Assembly (NCBI RefSeq): GCF_000737335.2
Contig: NZ_JMCC02000016.1
Coordinates: forward strand, 1-64,000
Reading direction: 5' to 3'
DNA from: Enhygromyxa salina
GTDB taxonomy: Bacteria > Myxococcota_A > Polyangia > Nannocystales > Nannocystaceae
Length of the DNA: 64,000 nucleotides
The position numbers were made by a program, and so were the translations under genes. This document shows positions 16,783-27,819 of the stretch, in pieces. Numbering within the stretch: the first letter of the stretch is position 1; every line of letters starts with the position of its first letter. The notes beneath the pieces were generated by a model. That model was not told where the DNA came from, did not search any database, and worked only from the letters and a program-made list of their open reading frames with translations.

Positions 16783-17406
16783 ATGTTGATCGCCCTCGAG
16801 GGGGAACAACCGTTCGTCAAGCCGCGCGCGCACTTCGAGCTGGACCTCGAGGACATCACCGCCCGGATCGTCGGCGTGCCCACGATCAAGGGCATGTTCT
16901 TCAACCGCACGCTCGAGCTGGTGGCCGAGCGCGCCGACGAGCGCGACATCATCTGCGCCGCCGGGCTCGACGACGACCGCTTCGTTCCGTTTCGCGACTA
17001 CCCGTGGGTGAATTTCCTGCGCCTCAACTGCGCCGTCTCCGACGTCATCTACGACGGCAGCCGCAGCGCCGGGCTCCGCCACATTGGCCGCACGCTCTAC
17101 GCCACCTTCGCCGACAGCTTGCCCGGGCGCGTGACCTTTGGGGTGCTGCGCCACAACGCCGATCGCGTGATGCGACTGGGCGCGAAGGCGTGGAACATGT
17201 CGGGCAACCCGGGCGAGGTGTTCGCGGAGTCGGTGGGCGATCGCCACTATCGCTACCACTTCGCGCGAAGCCCCTCCGAGGTCACCGAGACGCTCGGCGT
17301 TGGCGTGCTCGAAGGGGCGCTGGCCGAGTGCAATGAGGTCCCGCGCGTGCTGTTTGGCTACGCAGACCCCATGCACACGGTGCTGGACATACGCTGGGGC
17401 GACTAG
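16783..17406 (+). CDS. DUF2378 / TIGR02265 family protein
   Basis: A 207-residue cytoplasmic protein of a family described mainly in myxobacteria and of unknown function. Matching features are the IKGMFFNRTLELV motif (about 36-48), FVPFRDYPWVNFLRLN, the central FADSLPGRVTFGVLRHNADRV, and the C-terminal FGYADPMHTVLDIRW. Family members occur in many copies per genome, often near regulators. It is divergent from the S9 peptidase and ends before a strong hairpin shared with the thioredoxin gene. Confidence 0.85.
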   Translation: MLIALEGEQPFVKPRAHFELDLEDITARIVGVPTIKGMFFNRTLELVAERADERDIICAAGLDDDRFVPFRDYPWVNFLRLNCAVSDVIYDGSRSAGLRHIGRTLYATFADSLPGRVTFGVLRHNADRVMRLGAKAWNMSGNPGEVFAESVGDRHYRYHFARSPSEVTETLGVGVLEGALAECNEVPRVLFGYADPMHTVLDIRWGD

Positions 17407-17442
17407 CCGACAGGCGAGCGAAGGGGGCTCCGCCGCCGAAGC

Positions 17443-17467
17443 GAGGGGGCTTTTTGAGAGCCCCCTC
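17443..17467. terminator. Hairpin between convergent genes
   Basis: GAGGGGGCT at 17443-17451 pairs perfectly with AGCCCCCTC at 17459-17467 around a T-rich 7-nt loop. It lies between the DUF2378 and thioredoxin stops. No T-tract follows on either strand, so it may act as a weak bidirectional terminator or only stabilise mRNA 3' ends. Confidence 0.55.
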
Positions 17468-17509
17468 GAAGACATGTGTGGTTCACGAATGTCGCGTCGG
17501 TGCGCCGCA

Positions 17510-17905
17510 TTAGCCAAACAAGCGCCCGAGCAGCCCCTTGCTGCGTCGGCGCTTCTTGTTGAGCAGCCACTCTGCCCGGCTGCCCAGGCGCTTGGCGTCC
17601 ATGCGCCCGACCACGGCGTCGACCACTTCACCGTCGAGCACGAACAAGATCGTGGGCACCGACTGGATCCGAAACGGCGCGGCCAGGAACCCGTGGGTGG
17701 CCGTGTTGACCTTGCAAAACCGGACCTCGTCGCTGTCGAACTGCCCGGCGACGGCCGTGAAGTCGTTGGCCATGGCCATGCAGGGGCCGCAGGTGGGGGA
17801 CCAAAAGTCGATGATGGCTGCGCCACCCTCGTCGCTCATGATCGCCTCGACCTGCTCTTCGGCGTCGAGATCTTCGTACGGCTTGTCGCTTGCGGCCTCG
17901 CCCAT
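17510..17905 (-). CDS. Thioredoxin-fold protein
   Basis: A 131-residue cytoplasmic thioredoxin. The active site is WSPTCGPCMAMANDF (CGPC at about 39-42), preceded by the family strand IIDFW and followed by the cis-Pro in QSVPTILF. It reduces disulfides. A ~25-residue basic tail (NKKRRRSKGLLGRLFG) is extra compared with standard ~105-residue thioredoxins, as is an acidic N-terminus of ~25 residues. Residue W-S-P replaces the usual W-A-x before the CGPC. Confidence 0.92.
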   Translation of the reverse strand: MGEAASDKPYEDLDAEEQVEAIMSDEGGAAIIDFWSPTCGPCMAMANDFTAVAGQFDSDEVRFCKVNTATHGFLAAPFRIQSVPTILFVLDGEVVDAVVGRMDAKRLGSRAEWLLNKKRRRSKGLLGRLFG

Positions 17906-17984
17906 CGGACGCGGATTCTAGTCGCTGACGTGGCCCCGGCCAAGTCTCGCTAGGGTTGGTCCGGAGATCCTTCGAGGCGCTAGC

Positions 17985-19733
<1,749 letters not shown>

Positions 19734-20538
19734 GGGTCGTCCGCGTCGGCCTCGCTGGGGTCCACCGGCGTAGCTGGGCTGCGCGGGCCCCAGACGCTTG
19801 GCAGCAGGTCCTCCTCGTCTTCATCCTCGATGCTCGGCAGGCCGTCGAGGCTTGGCTTGACGACGACGCTTGGCGCCGGGACGGGCTCGACGACGACGGC
19901 GGGCTTGGGCTGCGCGGGCGCGGCCGGCTTTGCCTGCGCGGGCGCGGCCGGCTTCGGCTGCGCGGTCGAGGTCGAGGTCGGCTGGCGCGGCTCGGGCTCG
20001 GACTCGGGCTCGGGCTCCATTTCGTCGGCGAGCAGCGGCGGCGCGGGGGGAGCGTCGAAGATCTGGCGGTCCGGCGAGTCGACGGCGGCACCCAAGGCCG
20101 CAACCAGCGTGGTGGTCTCGCGTAGCTCCTGCGCGTCGGCGGCGGGCTCGGGTGCCGGCGCCGCGCTGGCATCCGGCGCCGCGGCCACCTCGAGAAACGC
20201 CGTGTCCGGCAGCTCCAGCCGGTTGTCGGGCGATTCGGACCCGGCGCCGACATTCAGCGACAACACGACTCCCGCGGTCACCAGGCCACAGATCGCGGCG
20301 CCAAACAGCAGCCACTTGCGCTCACCGGAGTCGCTGCTGCGCTCCCTGATCGGCGGCTCATCATCGAATTCGATGTCACCGCCGGTCCAGCCCGGCTCAA
20401 TCTCGTGTTCGTGTTCAAACGCGTCGTGGGACACGGCGGAGTCCTCCAAGCCTCGACGCTAGCGTGGGACCCCGGTCGAACCAAAAATTTGGCCTTCCAC
20501 ACCGAGCCCAGTGGACTGGTTCACCGAGGGCAGCGAGC

Positions 20539-23500
20539 TCACTTGCTCGGTATTCGGTGGGCTGGCGCGAGCAGATCCAGGAAGCGCGCGCGGTTGGGGA
20601 TGCCCTGCTCGCGCAGGTACGCGTCGCCTAGCGCCTCGAGCTCGGCCGACTCGCGGCCTTTGGTGTGGGCGGCGAGCCGCAGTCGCGCAGCCGCCAGCAT
20701 CGCGCCCATACCGTTGTCTTCGAAGTGGCTCTGCGCGTCGCGCCAGGATCGGCGCATGCCCTCGCGGTCGCCCAGGATCGAGCACAGCGCGGCCTCGTTG
20801 AGCCGGGCCTCGCCGAGCAGCAGGGGATCTTTGATCTTGCGGTGCAGCTTGCATCCGCGCGCGACCTGCCGACGCAGCTCGAGGTCGTTCGGGTTGCGCA
20901 CGGCCGACCAGATCACCACGCGCGCGCGCGCTTGCTGGATCAACACCGAGATCAACGGCAGCCGACCCATGCCCGAGTCCCGCGCGCTCGCGGCCGCCAT
21001 CGCGACCTCGGCCAGCGCGCCCTCGGCGTTGCCGCCGTACAGCATGACGTTGGCCGCCGACAGATCCAGGGTCAAGTCCGGGACGGTGTAGCGCGAGGCG
21101 TCCCAGCACTCGCGGCCCGCGTCGAGGTGGCGCTTGGCACCGTCGAGATCATCGTAATAGAGCGACACCGTCGCCCCCACACCACACAGCGAAGCGAGCT
21201 CGTGCAGGTTGCCGTGCTCGCGGGCGGTGGTGATCCAGCGCGGCAGCTCGCGGCGCAGCTCGCCGAGCTGTCCGCTGTACATGCAGGTCTCGGCGTAGCG
21301 GATCGCCGCATACGCGCGGATCCAGTCGGCGCCCGGCGAGGCCTCGATCCGGCGCAGCAAGTGGGCCAAGCGCAGGCGGGCCTTGGGCATGCGCCCGCCG
21401 AACCAGTCGATCATCGCCTCCGACAGATCGATCGCGCGATCGAGCTCGACGTCGTCGACCCGCGTTGCGAGCTCGCGGCAATCGATCATCATGCGCCGCG
21501 CGGCCTCGCTGCGACCAAGCGCGGCCTGGGCCACGAACTCGTAGGACAACACGATCCCGAGCCGCCGGGGCTCGCCAGCCTCGCGGGCCAGCACCAGCGC
21601 CCGCGCGTGCAGGGCCTGCGTCAAGATGATCTCTTGCAGCGACAGCCCGGTCGCAACACTCGAGATCACATCGAGTCGCGTCAGCAGCTGCGCGGGGACC
21701 TCGGCCTCGGTTCGCAGCTCGCGGGCGCCGAACAGCGCCCGCCAGCGCAGCCGAGCCCGCTCGCGCACGATCATCCACACCGCCCCCCAAAACCCCCGCG
21801 GCATCGGCTCGCCGAGCTCTGTGAACAGCGTGCGGCTGAGGTCCAGCCCCTCGTCGAGGCGGCCCGCGCGAAGCAGCTGCTCGGCCGCGCGCTGGCGCAG
21901 CGATCGAGCCTCGTCGGGCTTGGAGACGACCGCGAGCTCCAGCAGGATGTCCGAGGCCGCCGCCCCTCGACCCAGGTTGATCAGCTGGTGGGCCAGGGCC
22001 AGGCGCAGGCTCCGACGCTTCGCCGCTGGCGCGGTCGCAGGCAGCAGCTCGAGGGTTCGTTCGTACAGCTCGGCGGCCCGGGCAAACGCCAGCGCCTGGG
22101 CGGCCTGGACCGCCGCGCGCTCGCTGTACGCGGCGGCGCGCTCGACCGCGCCGCCACGAGCAAACTGCTCGGCCAGGGTGTCGAGATCGCCGCCGTGCTG
22201 CTCGAGCAGCTCCGCGAGCTGGACATGAACCGCGCGCAGCTCGGCCGGCTCGAGCTCGCCAAGCACCACTTCGCGGATCCGACCGTGGGCCGTCTCGACC
22301 GCCCAAGTCGAGCGATCGGGGGCCGTGCCCAGCTCCTCGTCGCTGGCGTGGGTCCGCGGACGGGTGAGCAACCCCAGCGCGCACAGCTCGTCGAGGACCG
22401 CGTCGAGCGTGGCATTGAGCGCCAGCTGATCGAGCGCGACCACGGGTATCGGCCCACCCGCCGCGGCGACCAACGCCAGCAGCGTGCGCCGATCAGGATC
22501 GAGATCGACGATCCGCCGCGCGACGATCTCGTCGAGGTCGAGCTCGCCGGCCCCCTCCCCTTTCGCGTGACCGCCCAGCACGATCTGGCTGAGAAAGAAC
22601 GGGTTGGCCCCCGCCCGCTCCACGTGGCTGCGCGCGAGCGCGGGGTCGGCCGCCTCGCCCATCAGCTTCATGGTCAGCTCCACCGCGTCTTGCTGCGCGA
22701 GCGGCCCAAGCTGCAGGTCACGCACGTCGCGGCCCTCGAGCGCGCTGGCGCCAGTCAGCTCCGCGATCGCTTCGCGCGAGCCGGGCCCGAGCTCGAGGTC
22801 GTTGCGAAACCCGAGGAGCACCAACATCGCCGGGGCGTCCGGGGGCCGGATCAACGCGTTGAGCAGCCGCACGCTGTCGATGTCGGCCCACTGAAAGTCG
22901 TCGATGCACACGACCAAGGGCCGGCGATCACTGAGCCGCTGCACCAACTCGCGCAACGCCCCGAGCCCCTGCCGACGCAGCTCGGTCGCCTCGCCGGGAC
23001 CCGAGTACGCGGGCTTGGGCCACACATCGCCGAGCACCGGAAAGATCCGCGTGAGGGGCCCGAGCGCGCGCGGTTGCAAGGCCGCGACCTCGACCTCGGG
23101 CATCCGCCGCAGCTGAACCGAGAGCGCGTCGATGATCGCGTCGACGCCCTTGTAGGGCACCGACTCGCGCTCGAGGCAGCGACCGCTCAAGACCAAGGCT
23201 TCGTGCTTGCGCCGGACCCGGCCCAAGAACCGATTCAGCAGCGCTGACTTGCCGAACCCGCTCGCGCCAAACACATGGACGGTGACCGCGGCGTTGATCT
23301 CTTCGACGTCGCGCAGCGCCGCGCTGAGCTGGCCAAGCTCGCGCTTGCGACCCATGAACGGCGCGCGCGTGCCCAAGCGCAGGTCGCCGCCGACCATCGA
23401 GCCCGAGCTGAGCGAGGTGCTGGCGAACACCCCCGAGGCGCCGGCCCCTGCGAGCAGGCTTGCGGCGCCGCCCCGCGGCCCCGACGAGCTGCTAGACGAG

Positions 23501-24456
23501 CTGCTGCCCGATCCGTGGTCGAGGCCGAGGTCGAGCGCCTCGAAGGTCGTGATCAGCTCGGACCCGGTTGGGCGGCTCTCGGGGTCGCGCGCCAGCAAGC
23601 GCATGCACAGCGCGCGCAGGTCGGGCGACAGCTCCGCGACCTTGGTGCGCGGATCGGGGATCTCACCCTCCTGCTTGTGCATCATGACCTCGATCGCCGA
23701 GCCGCGAAACGGCAGCTCACCCGTGAGGCACTCGAACAACATCACGCCGATCGCATACAGATCCGAGGCCGGCGTGGTCTTGCCTGCGACCGCCTGCTCG
23801 GGCGCCATGTAGGCCGGGGTCCCGAGCGGCGCCCCGTCGCGGGTCACGCCAACGTCGATCCCCGCGAGCTCCGAGACCAGGCCAAAGTCGAGGACGACCA
23901 CCCTGCCCCCGCGGCTGACGAGCACGTTGGAAGGCTTGACGTCGCGATGCAGGCACTGCGCGAGGTGCAAGTGGTGGATGCCGAAGATCAGCTGGCCCAG
24001 CGACCGACCGAGGCGCACGAGGTTGGGCAGCTGGCCGGCCGGCGTGTGACCGCGGACGTACTCCGTGAACGGCACCCCATCGACGAGCTCCATCGTGAAA
24101 AATGGCGGGTGCTCGCGGGCGATCACCAGCTCGTGCAGCGTGATCAGGTTGGGGTGGGTGACGTCGGCCAGAGCCCGGAACTCGCGCTTGAACCGGTACA
24201 GCGCCGTCGAGCCGGCCTGGGCCAGCACCTTCAACGCGACGCGCTCGCCGGTCGCGAGCGAGCGGGCGGCGAACACCTCACCCATGCCGCCAGCGCCGAG
24301 CCGCCGCTCGATCTCGTAGTCGCCCAGGCGGTCGCCAACCCTCACCTCGGCGCCGCGGCGCGACGCGAACACGCTGCCGCTCTCGCCAGCGTCGCCGGTC
24401 GAGCCCAAGATGCCCGGCTGCGTCTCCTCGCCGCCAAGCTGTTCATCGAAGGCCAC
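20539..24456 (-). CDS. Ser/Thr kinase-AAA ATPase-TPR regulator (PknK-like)
   Basis: A 1305-residue cytoplasmic signalling protein. Residues about 30-290 are a kinase with LGAGGMGEVFAAR, VALKVLAQ, HRDVKPSNVLV (about 171), DFGLVSE and YMAPEQ, all key residues intact. A Gly/Ser-rich linker (SSSSSSSGPRGG) leads to an AAA/STAND-type ATPase with Walker A GASGFGKSALL (about 396) and Walker B VVCIDDFQWAD (about 514). The C-terminal ~600 residues are helical repeats of TPR type. Such proteins couple kinase activity to ligand or partner sensing by the ATPase module. I chose the GTG at 24456 because the frame upstream belongs to the next gene. Minus-strand order suggests its transcription may follow the exonuclease gene. 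Confidence 0.9.
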   Translation of the reverse strand: MAFDEQLGGEETQPGILGSTGDAGESGSVFASRRGAEVRVGDRLGDYEIERRLGAGGMGEVFAARSLATGERVALKVLAQAGSTALYRFKREFRALADVTHPNLITLHELVIAREHPPFFTMELVDGVPFTEYVRGHTPAGQLPNLVRLGRSLGQLIFGIHHLHLAQCLHRDVKPSNVLVSRGGRVVVLDFGLVSELAGIDVGVTRDGAPLGTPAYMAPEQAVAGKTTPASDLYAIGVMLFECLTGELPFRGSAIEVMMHKQEGEIPDPRTKVAELSPDLRALCMRLLARDPESRPTGSELITTFEALDLGLDHGSGSSSSSSSSGPRGGAASLLAGAGASGVFASTSLSSGSMVGGDLRLGTRAPFMGRKRELGQLSAALRDVEEINAAVTVHVFGASGFGKSALLNRFLGRVRRKHEALVLSGRCLERESVPYKGVDAIIDALSVQLRRMPEVEVAALQPRALGPLTRIFPVLGDVWPKPAYSGPGEATELRRQGLGALRELVQRLSDRRPLVVCIDDFQWADIDSVRLLNALIRPPDAPAMLVLLGFRNDLELGPGSREAIAELTGASALEGRDVRDLQLGPLAQQDAVELTMKLMGEAADPALARSHVERAGANPFFLSQIVLGGHAKGEGAGELDLDEIVARRIVDLDPDRRTLLALVAAAGGPIPVVALDQLALNATLDAVLDELCALGLLTRPRTHASDEELGTAPDRSTWAVETAHGRIREVVLGELEPAELRAVHVQLAELLEQHGGDLDTLAEQFARGGAVERAAAYSERAAVQAAQALAFARAAELYERTLELLPATAPAAKRRSLRLALAHQLINLGRGAAASDILLELAVVSKPDEARSLRQRAAEQLLRAGRLDEGLDLSRTLFTELGEPMPRGFWGAVWMIVRERARLRWRALFGARELRTEAEVPAQLLTRLDVISSVATGLSLQEIILTQALHARALVLAREAGEPRRLGIVLSYEFVAQAALGRSEAARRMMIDCRELATRVDDVELDRAIDLSEAMIDWFGGRMPKARLRLAHLLRRIEASPGADWIRAYAAIRYAETCMYSGQLGELRRELPRWITTAREHGNLHELASLCGVGATVSLYYDDLDGAKRHLDAGRECWDASRYTVPDLTLDLSAANVMLYGGNAEGALAEVAMAAASARDSGMGRLPLISVLIQQARARVVIWSAVRNPNDLELRRQVARGCKLHRKIKDPLLLGEARLNEAALCSILGDREGMRRSWRDAQSHFEDNGMGAMLAAARLRLAAHTKGRESAELEALGDAYLREQGIPNRARFLDLLAPAHRIPSK

Positions 24457-24493
24457 GCCCGGCGGAGTATATCGCCTGTGCGCGGCCGGACGC

Positions 24494-25369
24494 TCAGATC
24501 CAGGCGGGCACGCGCGCGAGCGCGGCGACGTCACCGATCTGCTCGCAGATCTGCGTGAGCGCGTCTTTGTTGGCGCCACGCCAGCGCAGATCATCGAGCT
24601 CGCTCTGCTCGAGCGGCACGTCGGTGCGCAAGGTCGTGAGGACTCGAAACAGATTCGCGTCTTCTCGCTGCTCGCGGAGGCTCTTGGCCAGCCCCTTGGC
24701 CCCGCGGATCTTGATGCTCCACGCGAGGTCGTGATCTGGGATCGCGCTGACGTGGCCGTAGACCTGCAGCACCGCGGCGGTTGACTTCATGCCCCAGCGC
24801 GGGATCCCGGGGATGCCGTCCGCGCTGTCCCCAACGAGCGCGAGCAGGTCGGGGATCGAAGCCGGGGGCACCCCGAACTTCGCTTCGATCCCCGCGGCGT
24901 TGTAGATTTCCTTGCGGCGCCGATCGAAGAGCACGACCCGGTCACCGCGAACGCACTGGCCCAGGTCCTTGTCAGGTGAACACAAGAGCACCTGCTCGAC
25001 CCCCTGCGCATCAGCCCAGCGGGCCGCCGCGGTTGCGAGGGCGTCGTCGGCCTCGAACTCGACCATTGGCCACACGACCAGACCCAGGGCGTCGCACAAT
25101 TGCTCGGCCAGGGGAAACTGCGCCCACAAGGCCGGGTCCATGCCTTCGCCGGTCTTGTAGCCCGCGTAGAGCTGGTTACGGAACGACTCGATCACGTGAT
25201 CGAAGGCGATCGCGACGTGGGTCGTGTCTGGCTCGCGGAGCAACGCGAGCATCGATCGCAGCAGCCCTCGGCACGCGCCGACCTCCTGGCCGTCGCGGCC
25301 AGTCGCGGGTGGTGCGCCGTAGAAGCTGCGAAACAACTCGTAGGTACCGTCGATCAAGTGCACACGCAC
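24494..25369 (-). CDS. 5'-3' exonuclease (DNA polymerase I N-terminal-like)
   Basis: A 291-residue PIN/FEN-type nuclease. It starts MRVHLIDGTYELFRSFYG, the typical first Asp of this family, and continues with AIAFDHVIESFRNQLYAGYK, VEFEADDALATAA, LCSPDKDLGQCV and LLALVGDSADGIPGIPRWG, where the clustered Asp residues bind two metal ions, then the helix-hairpin-helix KSTAAVLQVYG. It removes 5' flaps or RNA primers. It is a stand-alone domain without polymerase. I chose GTG 25369, which leaves 55 nt to the divergent gene at 25425; the long frame upstream is antisense to that gene. Confidence 0.9.
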   Translation of the reverse strand: MRVHLIDGTYELFRSFYGAPPATGRDGQEVGACRGLLRSMLALLREPDTTHVAIAFDHVIESFRNQLYAGYKTGEGMDPALWAQFPLAEQLCDALGLVVWPMVEFEADDALATAAARWADAQGVEQVLLCSPDKDLGQCVRGDRVVLFDRRRKEIYNAAGIEAKFGVPPASIPDLLALVGDSADGIPGIPRWGMKSTAAVLQVYGHVSAIPDHDLAWSIKIRGAKGLAKSLREQREDANLFRVLTTLRTDVPLEQSELDDLRWRGANKDALTQICEQIGDVAALARVPAWI

Positions 25370-25424
25370 CCCGCGACTGTGCCACACACGACGGCCGCAC
25401 AACCGGTACAATCTGGGTGACCTC

Positions 25425-27728
25425 GTGGCGAAGCCCGACGACCAGAAACCCTCGAACGTCGATCCCGAGCGGGACGACGGCCACTCGGTATCGGGCGCGA
25501 GCGCAGACAAGCCACCGACGCTGCCCGAATTCTCGAGCGACGGTCCGCAGCCGAAGACCTTGCACGGCGTACCCGCGGCCGACCTGCTCGGCGCCGACGC
25601 TGGGCTCGACGATCTGTTCGATGTGCCCACGCTCGGCACCAGCGCGAAGTCAGGACCCAAGGTTAAGTCGGCCGGGCCACCGCCGCTGCCGCCGCTGGTG
25701 GCTCGCAAGGGGGCGCCTCGACCACCCACGACTGGGCCGCTGCCGGTGATCCCGCCGATCGGCGAGAACAACTCGCAGCGGGGGAGCAGCGCGAGCGCGC
25801 CGAGCAAGCCAAGCTCGCCGAACAAGCCGATCTCGCCGATCAAGCCGATCTCGCCGATCAAGCCAGCCGTGAGCGCCAGCTCGTCAACGGCCAGCAGCGC
25901 GTTGCCCTCGGCGAACTCGTTGATCGAGAAGATTCGGTTGGCCGCGCAGCGCAAGGCCGAGGCCGAGCAGGGCGACGCAGACGAGCCGAAAGAACCGAAG
26001 CTGGCGAAGGCCAGGCCCAAGCTCGCCGCGAAGGTGGCAGCGGTCGCGCCCGCCAGCGACGAGCCCGAGCCCGAGTTCAAGCCCGCGGCTGCGCTCGCGT
26101 CCGATCCGGCGGACACGCCGATCGAGGAAGAGGAGGAGGGCGACGAGGAAGACCTCGAAGTCGACGTCGAGGAGGCCGAACTCGTTGATCGGAGCGGCGC
26201 CTCGGAGCCCGAGATCGCTGACGAAGTCACCGTCGTTGCCAAGCCAAAGCCCGGCCCTCAGGCCAAGCTCGCGGACGATCCCGACCTCGCCGACGATCCC
26301 GACCGCGGCGACGAAGTCACGGTTGTCGCCAAGCCAAAGCCGAAGCTGGCTGACGAAGCCAAGCTCGCCGAACAAGCCAAGCTCGCCGAACAAGCCCAGC
26401 TCGCCGAACAAGCCAAGCTCGCTGAACAAGCCGAGCTCGCTGAACAAGCCCAGCTCGCTGAACAAGCCCAGCTCGCTGAACAAGCCGAGCTCGCTGAACA
26501 AGCCGAGCTCGCCGAACAAGCCAAGCTCGCCGAACAAGCCAAGCTCGCCGAACAAGCCAAGCTCGCTGACCAGGCCGTCGCCGTCACCCAGCAGTCGACC
26601 CGCACCGGGTTGCCGGTCGCGCCGCAAACTGGGTCAGGACCCAAGCGGGCTCCGCCGCCGCCGCAGACCACGTCGACGGTCTCCGACGCACAGCCGCAGA
26701 TCGGGGTGCCCTACGAGCCGCCAGCGGTGATCCTACGCCCTGAAGAGGGTGCCTGGGATCCCACCCATCCGGCGGAGGCGGCCGCGACCCACCCCGACGA
26801 ACCGCGCGGGCTCCCGCGGCCAGGTCGCTTGCCGCGGCCCAGGGCACGGCCCACGCCTAGCGATCTCGCCCCGGCCGCGGCGGCGCTCGTCGAGCAGCCC
26901 GCACCCGAGCAAGCTCCGCCACAAGGTCCTGCAGGCGCACCTCAACCCGTTCGGCCGCAGGACACCGCCTCGCTCGTCGACGGCCTGGCCAGCGAGATCA
27001 TCGCCGAGGCCGAGGCCGAGACGGCCCCCACGGTCCACGTTGCGATCGCTGACCTGGATCTCGAACAGCCGCTGTCCGACCAAAAGCGAAAGCGCAAGAT
27101 CGCGCTGTACATGTTGGCCGGCGCCGCCGCGCTCTCGCTGATCGTGGCGCTGCTCCCCTCGAAACAGCAGACCAAGGACCAGGCCAAGGCGCCCGACACC
27201 ACGGCGCAGGTCGAAGACCCAGTCAAACCAGCGGAGCCAGAGCCCGTGCAGCTCGCCCAGGCCGACTCCACTACAACCTCCGACACCGCGGCGGATCCGA
27301 TCCCCAGTGACGAGGATCCAGAGCCGGTCGAGCCAGAGCCAGAGCCAGAGCCAGAGCCCAAGCCCAAGTCCGAGCCCAAGCCCAAGCCCCAGAAAAAGGC
27401 CGAGCCAGAGCCCAAGCCCAAGCCCAAGCCCAAGCCCGAACCCAAGCCCGTCGCCAAGCCCACTCCGCCAGCGGTGGACAACCGCGACGACCAACAGCTC
27501 TACGCCGCGGCCCAGTCGGCCTACAACAAAGGCAGCGCAGCCGAGGCCTACAAGCTCGCCGCCGCCAGCTACAAGAAGAAGGGCAAGTCCAAGACGGCGG
27601 AGCTGATGACCTTGTCGGCCTGCAAGATGAAAAACGGGGGCAAGGCCAAGTCGTCGCTCAACAAGGTCACCCTGATCCGTCGCGGGGCGATGAAGAAGGA
27701 GTGCAAGGCGATGGGCGTGTCGCTCTAG
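25425..27728 (+). CDS. Repeat-rich single-pass membrane protein
   Basis: A 767-residue protein starting at GTG 25425, with no known catalytic domain. The cytoplasmic N-terminal ~550 residues are low complexity. They include a KPISPIKP-type stretch (about 128-147), an acidic block (EEEEEGDEEDLEVDVEEAEL), and 12 hexapeptide units of the form AKLAEQ (about 312-383) likely to form a long charged helix. One transmembrane helix (IALYMLAGAAALSLIVALL, about 560-578) is followed by Pro-Glu and Pro-Lys dipeptide runs that could cross the periplasm. The end is a compact Lys-rich domain of about 80 residues (QLYAAAQSAYNKGSAAEAY), TPR-like in character. Function unknown; the architecture suggests an envelope-spanning anchor or scaffold. 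Confidence 0.78.
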   Translation: MAKPDDQKPSNVDPERDDGHSVSGASADKPPTLPEFSSDGPQPKTLHGVPAADLLGADAGLDDLFDVPTLGTSAKSGPKVKSAGPPPLPPLVARKGAPRPPTTGPLPVIPPIGENNSQRGSSASAPSKPSSPNKPISPIKPISPIKPAVSASSSTASSALPSANSLIEKIRLAAQRKAEAEQGDADEPKEPKLAKARPKLAAKVAAVAPASDEPEPEFKPAAALASDPADTPIEEEEEGDEEDLEVDVEEAELVDRSGASEPEIADEVTVVAKPKPGPQAKLADDPDLADDPDRGDEVTVVAKPKPKLADEAKLAEQAKLAEQAQLAEQAKLAEQAELAEQAQLAEQAQLAEQAELAEQAELAEQAKLAEQAKLAEQAKLADQAVAVTQQSTRTGLPVAPQTGSGPKRAPPPPQTTSTVSDAQPQIGVPYEPPAVILRPEEGAWDPTHPAEAAATHPDEPRGLPRPGRLPRPRARPTPSDLAPAAAALVEQPAPEQAPPQGPAGAPQPVRPQDTASLVDGLASEIIAEAEAETAPTVHVAIADLDLEQPLSDQKRKRKIALYMLAGAAALSLIVALLPSKQQTKDQAKAPDTTAQVEDPVKPAEPEPVQLAQADSTTTSDTAADPIPSDEDPEPVEPEPEPEPEPKPKSEPKPKPQKKAEPEPKPKPKPKPEPKPVAKPTPPAVDNRDDQQLYAAAQSAYNKGSAAEAYKLAAASYKKKGKSKTAELMTLSACKMKNGGKAKSSLNKVTLIRRGAMKKECKAMGVSL
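26358..26573 (+). repeat. Twelve 18-nt tandem repeats (AKLAEQ units)
   Basis: Each unit is a variant of GCCAAGCTCGCCGAACAA. Variation is confined to codon 2 (AAG, CAG or GAG), codon 4 (GCC/GCT) and the last unit (GAC CAG). A 23-nt segment of the same DNA also occurs at 25806-25828 but is read there in a different frame. Confidence 0.85.
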
Positions 27729-27819
27729 CCTGACTCGTCGCACGGACCCAGCTCGGGCTCGGCGTTTCGTAGATGACCTCGACCATTGTTGGCCCGGAGG
27801 TCCGTGGTATAGGCGGGCC

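Noticed and set aside
20665..23247. 860-codon open frame on the plus strand
   Set aside because: It is antisense to the kinase-ATPase gene (20539-24456), which has clear motifs. Its product is His/Arg/Gln-rich with no domain, a usual effect of GC-rich codon bias.
26358..26573. Non-coding satellite repeat
   Set aside because: The variation is by codon and the frame is open through all 12 units, so it is part of the protein gene.
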